Positions 47,808 to 49,945 of a DNA stretch of 49,945 bases are shown here, piece after piece. The stretch covers positions 1-49,945 of the forward strand of contig DVIV01000002.1 in assembly GCA_018710985.1 (NCBI GenBank), read 5' to 3'. The notes under the pieces were generated by a model, which worked only from the letters and a program-made list of their open reading frames with translations, ran no database searches and was not told where the DNA came from. This stretch comes from Candidatus Limiplasma pullicola (lineage in GTDB: Bacteria; Bacillota; Clostridia; Christensenellales; Aristaeellaceae). Both the position numbers and the translations under genes were made by a program. The stretch's first letter is position 1. Each line of letters starts with the position of its first letter.

Positions 47808-48094
47808 TATGAATCAGCCTCTTTCCTGAAGAACCCCATCAACACCAGCTGAATCAGGTTGACGACGCACACCATGACCAGCAGCACGATGCCTACTGCG
47901 CTGCCCAGGCCTATATCATTCTTTTTGAAGCCCATCATATAAAGATAGCCTACGATTGTGCGTCCGGTGCCGCCGGGATACTGCTGCTGCCAGAGTGCGA
48001 CGCTTTCCGTGAACATGGAGAAGCCGCCCATAACCGTAATGGTGATCACATAGATCAGCGTGTTTTTGATACCCGGAAGCGTAATGTTAAAAAA
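47807..48094 (-). pseudogene. 3' fragment of a sugar ABC permease (LacF/UgpA-like)
   Basis: About 95 codons remain, starting FFNITLPGIKNTLIY and ending GFFRKEADS. This is the C-terminal third of a MalF/LacF/UgpA-type permease, beginning within the EAA-loop region. Family-like sequence stops at a run of six A (plus strand, 48089-48094). Upstream codons stay open but read unrelated sequence (about 25 residues including RNAPTSGWCIIAPLVQS). The break coincides with the start of the mobile-element-like region. Confidence 0.85.
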
Positions 48095-48310
48095 CGATTG
48101 TACTAAGGGCGCAATTATACACCACCCAGAGGTTGGTGCATTGCGTTCTCCGAAGGCTCCTCGCCGGAGAGCTGTGATTTTCCGCAGTCATGGTCTGCTC
48201 CAAATCAAACAGGGGACGCTACACTTCCCCTGCGCTGGCTGCAGCCAGCTACCCTTTTGTGGACTTGCCTGTTGGGGACACCTTGCGGTGCAAGCTGTTC
48301 CCAGCCGACA
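48095..48310. mobile_element. Hairpin-rich terminal region of an integrated element
   Basis: Begins where the permease homology ends. In about 190 bases there are at least five inverted repeats: 48120-48138, 48148-48169 (CTCCG/CGGAG), 48211-48231 (AGGGGA/TCCCCT), a perfect 16-bp palindrome at 48234-48249 (GCTGGCTGCAGCCAGC) and 48279-48290 (CACC-TTGC-GGTG). No gene is supported. The density suggests a structured element end, transfer origin or regulatory RNA; I cannot assign the family from sequence alone. Confidence 0.55.
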
Positions 48311-48409
48311 AGTTTCATAAAATATGCTATCTTTTCGATAATCGATGAAGTATAATAAAGTCAGAAATAAATCAGGAATTTGAGGTCAAGGCTTAAACGT
48401 GAGGTTTAT

Positions 48410-48664
48410 ATGAAAAAATACCAATGTCCTTGCTGCGGATATTTTACCTATAATGTTCCGGCAAATGAAGATTGTGGGTATATTTGCCCCGTTTGTTTTT
48501 GGGAGAATGACCCGTTCATTGCTTCTGATAACGAACCAAGCGACTCTAATCATGGAATAACGCTAAAAGAAGCGAAATCCAATTTCTCAAAATTTGGTGC
48601 TTGTGAAAAAGAAATGTTATGTTATGTCCGACCACCAAGAGATGATGAAAAAGAAATTTCATAG
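48410..48664 (+). CDS. CPCC-family cysteine-rich protein
   Basis: 84 residues starting MKKYQCPCCGYFTYN. Two zinc-ribbon-like pairs are visible, CPCC (6-9) and CPVC (about 26-29), typical of the Cys-rich CPCC family (PF14206), which often occurs in immunity-gene arrays and mobile elements. It starts after GAGGT. Codon use is distinctly AT-rich compared with the genes to the left. TATAAT at 48351-48356 may be its -10. Confidence 0.85.
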   Translation: MKKYQCPCCGYFTYNVPANEDCGYICPVCFWENDPFIASDNEPSDSNHGITLKEAKSNFSKFGACEKEMLCYVRPPRDDEKEIS

Positions 48665-48721
48665 CGACAACTTCCAACTTGTAGAACTGAAAAATTAGAA
48701 GTTGTAAAGGAGTGTGATAAA

Positions 48722-49231
48722 ATGGAAACACTTTTTGACCAATACAAAGAACTGAATATAAATGGCTCTTTGATTTGTCTTGAACAAGTTGAAGATATTT
48801 ATTCTTACTTCTGCTATCCGACCAATGCAAAGGCAATAGGTTTTGAAGGAAGTATTATGTATTGCTTTATTGAGCCGTATGGGGAAATGGTTTTTGCCTG
48901 CAATCCTGATACTTGTGCAGATGTTTTTGTTTATCCACTGGCAAGAACCTTTGAGGATTTTATGAGACTTATTCTTGCTTGTGGTTCTACTAATCCTATT
49001 GAGCAGATTATTTGGATGGACAAAGACAAATTTGAAAAACACCTCAAAGAGGAAGAAGCAATCCGCACAGAGGAACAGAAAGCGACATTAAGTTATCTTG
49101 AAACAGAATTAGAAATTTCCCCTATTGATAACCCTTATGACTATGTAAAAGAACTGCAATCTCGCTTTGACAATAGTGGCATTGAGTATAGTGATGAATA
49201 CTATGATGTTTTGGGGATTGATAGAAAATAA
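48722..49231 (+). CDS. Uncharacterised 169-residue protein on the mobile segment
   Basis: A cytoplasmic, acidic 169-residue protein with AAAGGAG before the ATG. The N-terminal part resembles small immunity-type folds (strings such as SIMYCFIEPYGEMVFACNP and ARTFEDFMRLILACGS), and residues 100-130 are charged and helical. It lies 57 bases after the CPCC gene in the same AT-rich style and is probably co-transcribed. A SUKH-like immunity protein is possible, but I cannot confirm the family. Confidence 0.75.
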   Translation: METLFDQYKELNINGSLICLEQVEDIYSYFCYPTNAKAIGFEGSIMYCFIEPYGEMVFACNPDTCADVFVYPLARTFEDFMRLILACGSTNPIEQIIWMDKDKFEKHLKEEEAIRTEEQKATLSYLETELEISPIDNPYDYVKELQSRFDNSGIEYSDEYYDVLGIDRK

Positions 49232-49326
49232 CAACAAATAAATTCCAGTTCGTCAGCTTCACATCGGGTCAACTTGTCCCGAACTTTTACAACTAAATAC
49301 CCGCCGCCCACACAGCGGCACACCGA

Positions 49327-49362
49327 GCAGGAAATCTGAAAGAAAGGTTTCCTGCTTTTTTT
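49327..49362 (+). terminator. Terminator after the CPCC/unknown gene pair
   Basis: GCAGGAAA (49327-49334) and TTTCCTGC (49348-49355) form an 8-bp stem followed by a run of seven T (49356-49362). It precedes the relaxase fragment. Confidence 0.85.
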
Positions 49363-49425
49363 CTGCCCAAAATGAGGTGGTAAAACGCCACCCCGTCCAC
49401 CAATTAGCGAAAGGAGGGACACGAA

Positions 49426-49605
49426 ATGCCCTGTCCACACAACGAAATCACGATTGTTCAGCGCAGTCAGCGGCAGTCTGCGGTTGCCGCCGCTGCTTAC
49501 CAGAGTGGCGAAAAACTGTTCTGTGAATATGACCAGCAAGTGAAGCACTACCCGGAAAAGCGTGGTATCGTCCACAATGAAATCCTGCTCCCGGCAGATG
49601 CTGGC
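49426..49605 (+). pseudogene. MobA/MobL relaxase, N-terminal fragment
   Basis: Starts after AAAGGAGGG with MPCPHNEITIVQRSQRQSA, followed by AAAAYQSGEKL and YPEKRGIVHNEILLP, the typical MobA/MobL N terminus. Homology stops after about 60 residues. The expected continuation with the metal-binding histidines of the relaxase is missing; unrelated sequence follows at about 49600-49640. The frame stays open by chance into the recombinase fragment. It would nick a mobilisation origin if intact. Confidence 0.85.
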
Positions 49606-49641
49606 CGATCTGGAGCCAGCCTAACTGTTCCATCGACATCC

Positions 49642-49670
49642 TTAACACGGGCAGTCGGCAGAGGTATAAT
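49642..49670 (+). promoter_or_regulatory. Promoter of the serine recombinase
   Basis: TTAACA (49642-49647) and TATAAT (49665-49670) are 17 bases apart, about 47 bases before the recombinase TTG. Confidence 0.75.
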
Positions 49671-49716
49671 ATACATAAATAAGAACCTCTTGCTTGATTG
49701 CAGGAAGGAGGGTATT

Positions 49717-49821
49717 TTGAAACAGTCAAGCAAGAAAATCTCTACCGGCACAGCCGCTCTCTACTGCCGCCTGAGCCGTGATGATAATGTGGACAGCGAG
49801 TCCAACAGCATCCAGAACCAT
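49717..49821 (+). pseudogene. Large serine recombinase (TndX-like), N-terminal fragment
   Basis: TTG 49717 lies after AAGGAGGG. The product starts MKQSSKKISTGTAALYCRLS and continues RDDNVDSESNSIQN, the catalytic N terminus of TndX/Tn4451-type integrases with nucleophile S20 (YCRLSRDD). Family-like sequence ends at codon 34, where the inverted repeat at 49819-49830 begins, so the gene is interrupted. The remaining few hundred residues expected for this family are absent from the window. Confidence 0.85.
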
Positions 49822-49868
49822 GATGTAATGTATAGAGGGTGGATTACACCAAAAAACATTACATCATG
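49819..49868. repeat. 12-bp inverted repeat at the recombinase breakpoint
   Basis: CATGATGTAATG (49819-49830) and CATTACATCATG (49857-49868) are perfect inverted copies with a 26-base interval that contains a second small stem (GGTG/CACC, near 49839-49851). It marks the exact point where recombinase homology ends. It could be the end of an inserted element or a rearrangement junction. Confidence 0.7.
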
Positions 49869-49945
49869 ACTGGCGGCTCATTTGTGGCGAATGAAAAGAC
49901 AGTTATGATAAAGGAGGGATGCCCTCAAACCTACCGTAACTGTCA
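49842..49945 (+). CDS. Partial reading frame at the right edge
   Basis: From GTG 49842 the frame reads MDYTKKHYIMTGGSFVANE and stays open to the window end (34 codons), continuing KTVMIKEGCPQTYRNC. AGAGGG is directly upstream but very close to the GTG. I do not recognise the family. The 8-bp inverted repeat GACAGTTA (49898-49905) / TAACTGTC (49937-49944) lies inside it, so it may instead be element-end sequence. Confidence 0.35.

Overview
The window looks like a chromosomal segment of a fairly GC-rich Firmicute of class Clostridia, probably a gut species. The evidence is a PyrK-PyrD type 1B dihydroorotate dehydrogenase, a pyrB-pyrI pair, a Bce-type two-component/ABC module, strong Gram-positive ribosome binding sites, TTGACA-N17-TATTAT promoters, and conjugative-element debris at the right end. 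The order or family cannot be fixed from this sequence alone.

Left part (1-24.8 kb), mostly core functions. A strong leftward promoter and leader typical of an rRNA operon sits at the left edge; the rRNA itself is outside the window. Next is a compact leftward nine-gene operon for UMP synthesis (pyrC-carA-carB-pyrK-pyrD-pyrF-pyrE-pyrB-pyrI) with one strong promoter and a leader too short for an attenuator. A broken secreted-protein gene and a polytopic membrane protein follow. Then come a rightward response regulator, intramembrane-type histidine kinase, ABC ATPase, ten-helix permease and a 55-residue membrane protein: a Bce-like peptide-sensing or detoxification module. A class A penicillin-binding protein with a long acidic cytoplasmic tail, a shortened FtsH-like protease, rmlA-rmlB and tRNA-Val(GAC) complete this part.

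Middle part (24.8-45 kb), accessory metabolism. An oligopeptide-transport locus is decayed: an M14 carboxypeptidase gene abuts a 20-codon relic of an OppC-type permease, oppD is intact, and oppF carries an in-frame TGA at a Walker A glycine. A divergent cluster then joins a TRAP transporter (dctP, dctQ, dctM), a LacI regulator and a mandelate-racemase-family enzyme (leftward) with a LarA-like protein, a second mandelate-racemase-family enzyme, a glycerol-1-phosphate-dehydrogenase-like oxidoreductase and a TIM-barrel isomerase (rightward). Two LacI-type palindromes lie between the two arms. I read it as an uncharacterised pathway for a sugar acid or hydroxy acid. Beyond it are a propeller-like protein, a PocR-AraC regulator, a lone corrinoid protein and a DUF2284 protein.

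Right part (44-49.9 kb). A LacI regulator, a cytoplasmic GH51 arabinofuranosidase and a sugar ABC permease form an arabinoside-use operon. Its upstream permease gene is cut at about 48,094, where mobile DNA begins: a hairpin-rich non-coding stretch, two AT-rich genes (a CPCC protein and an unknown), a truncated MobA/MobL relaxase and a truncated serine recombinase that ends at a 12-bp inverted repeat.
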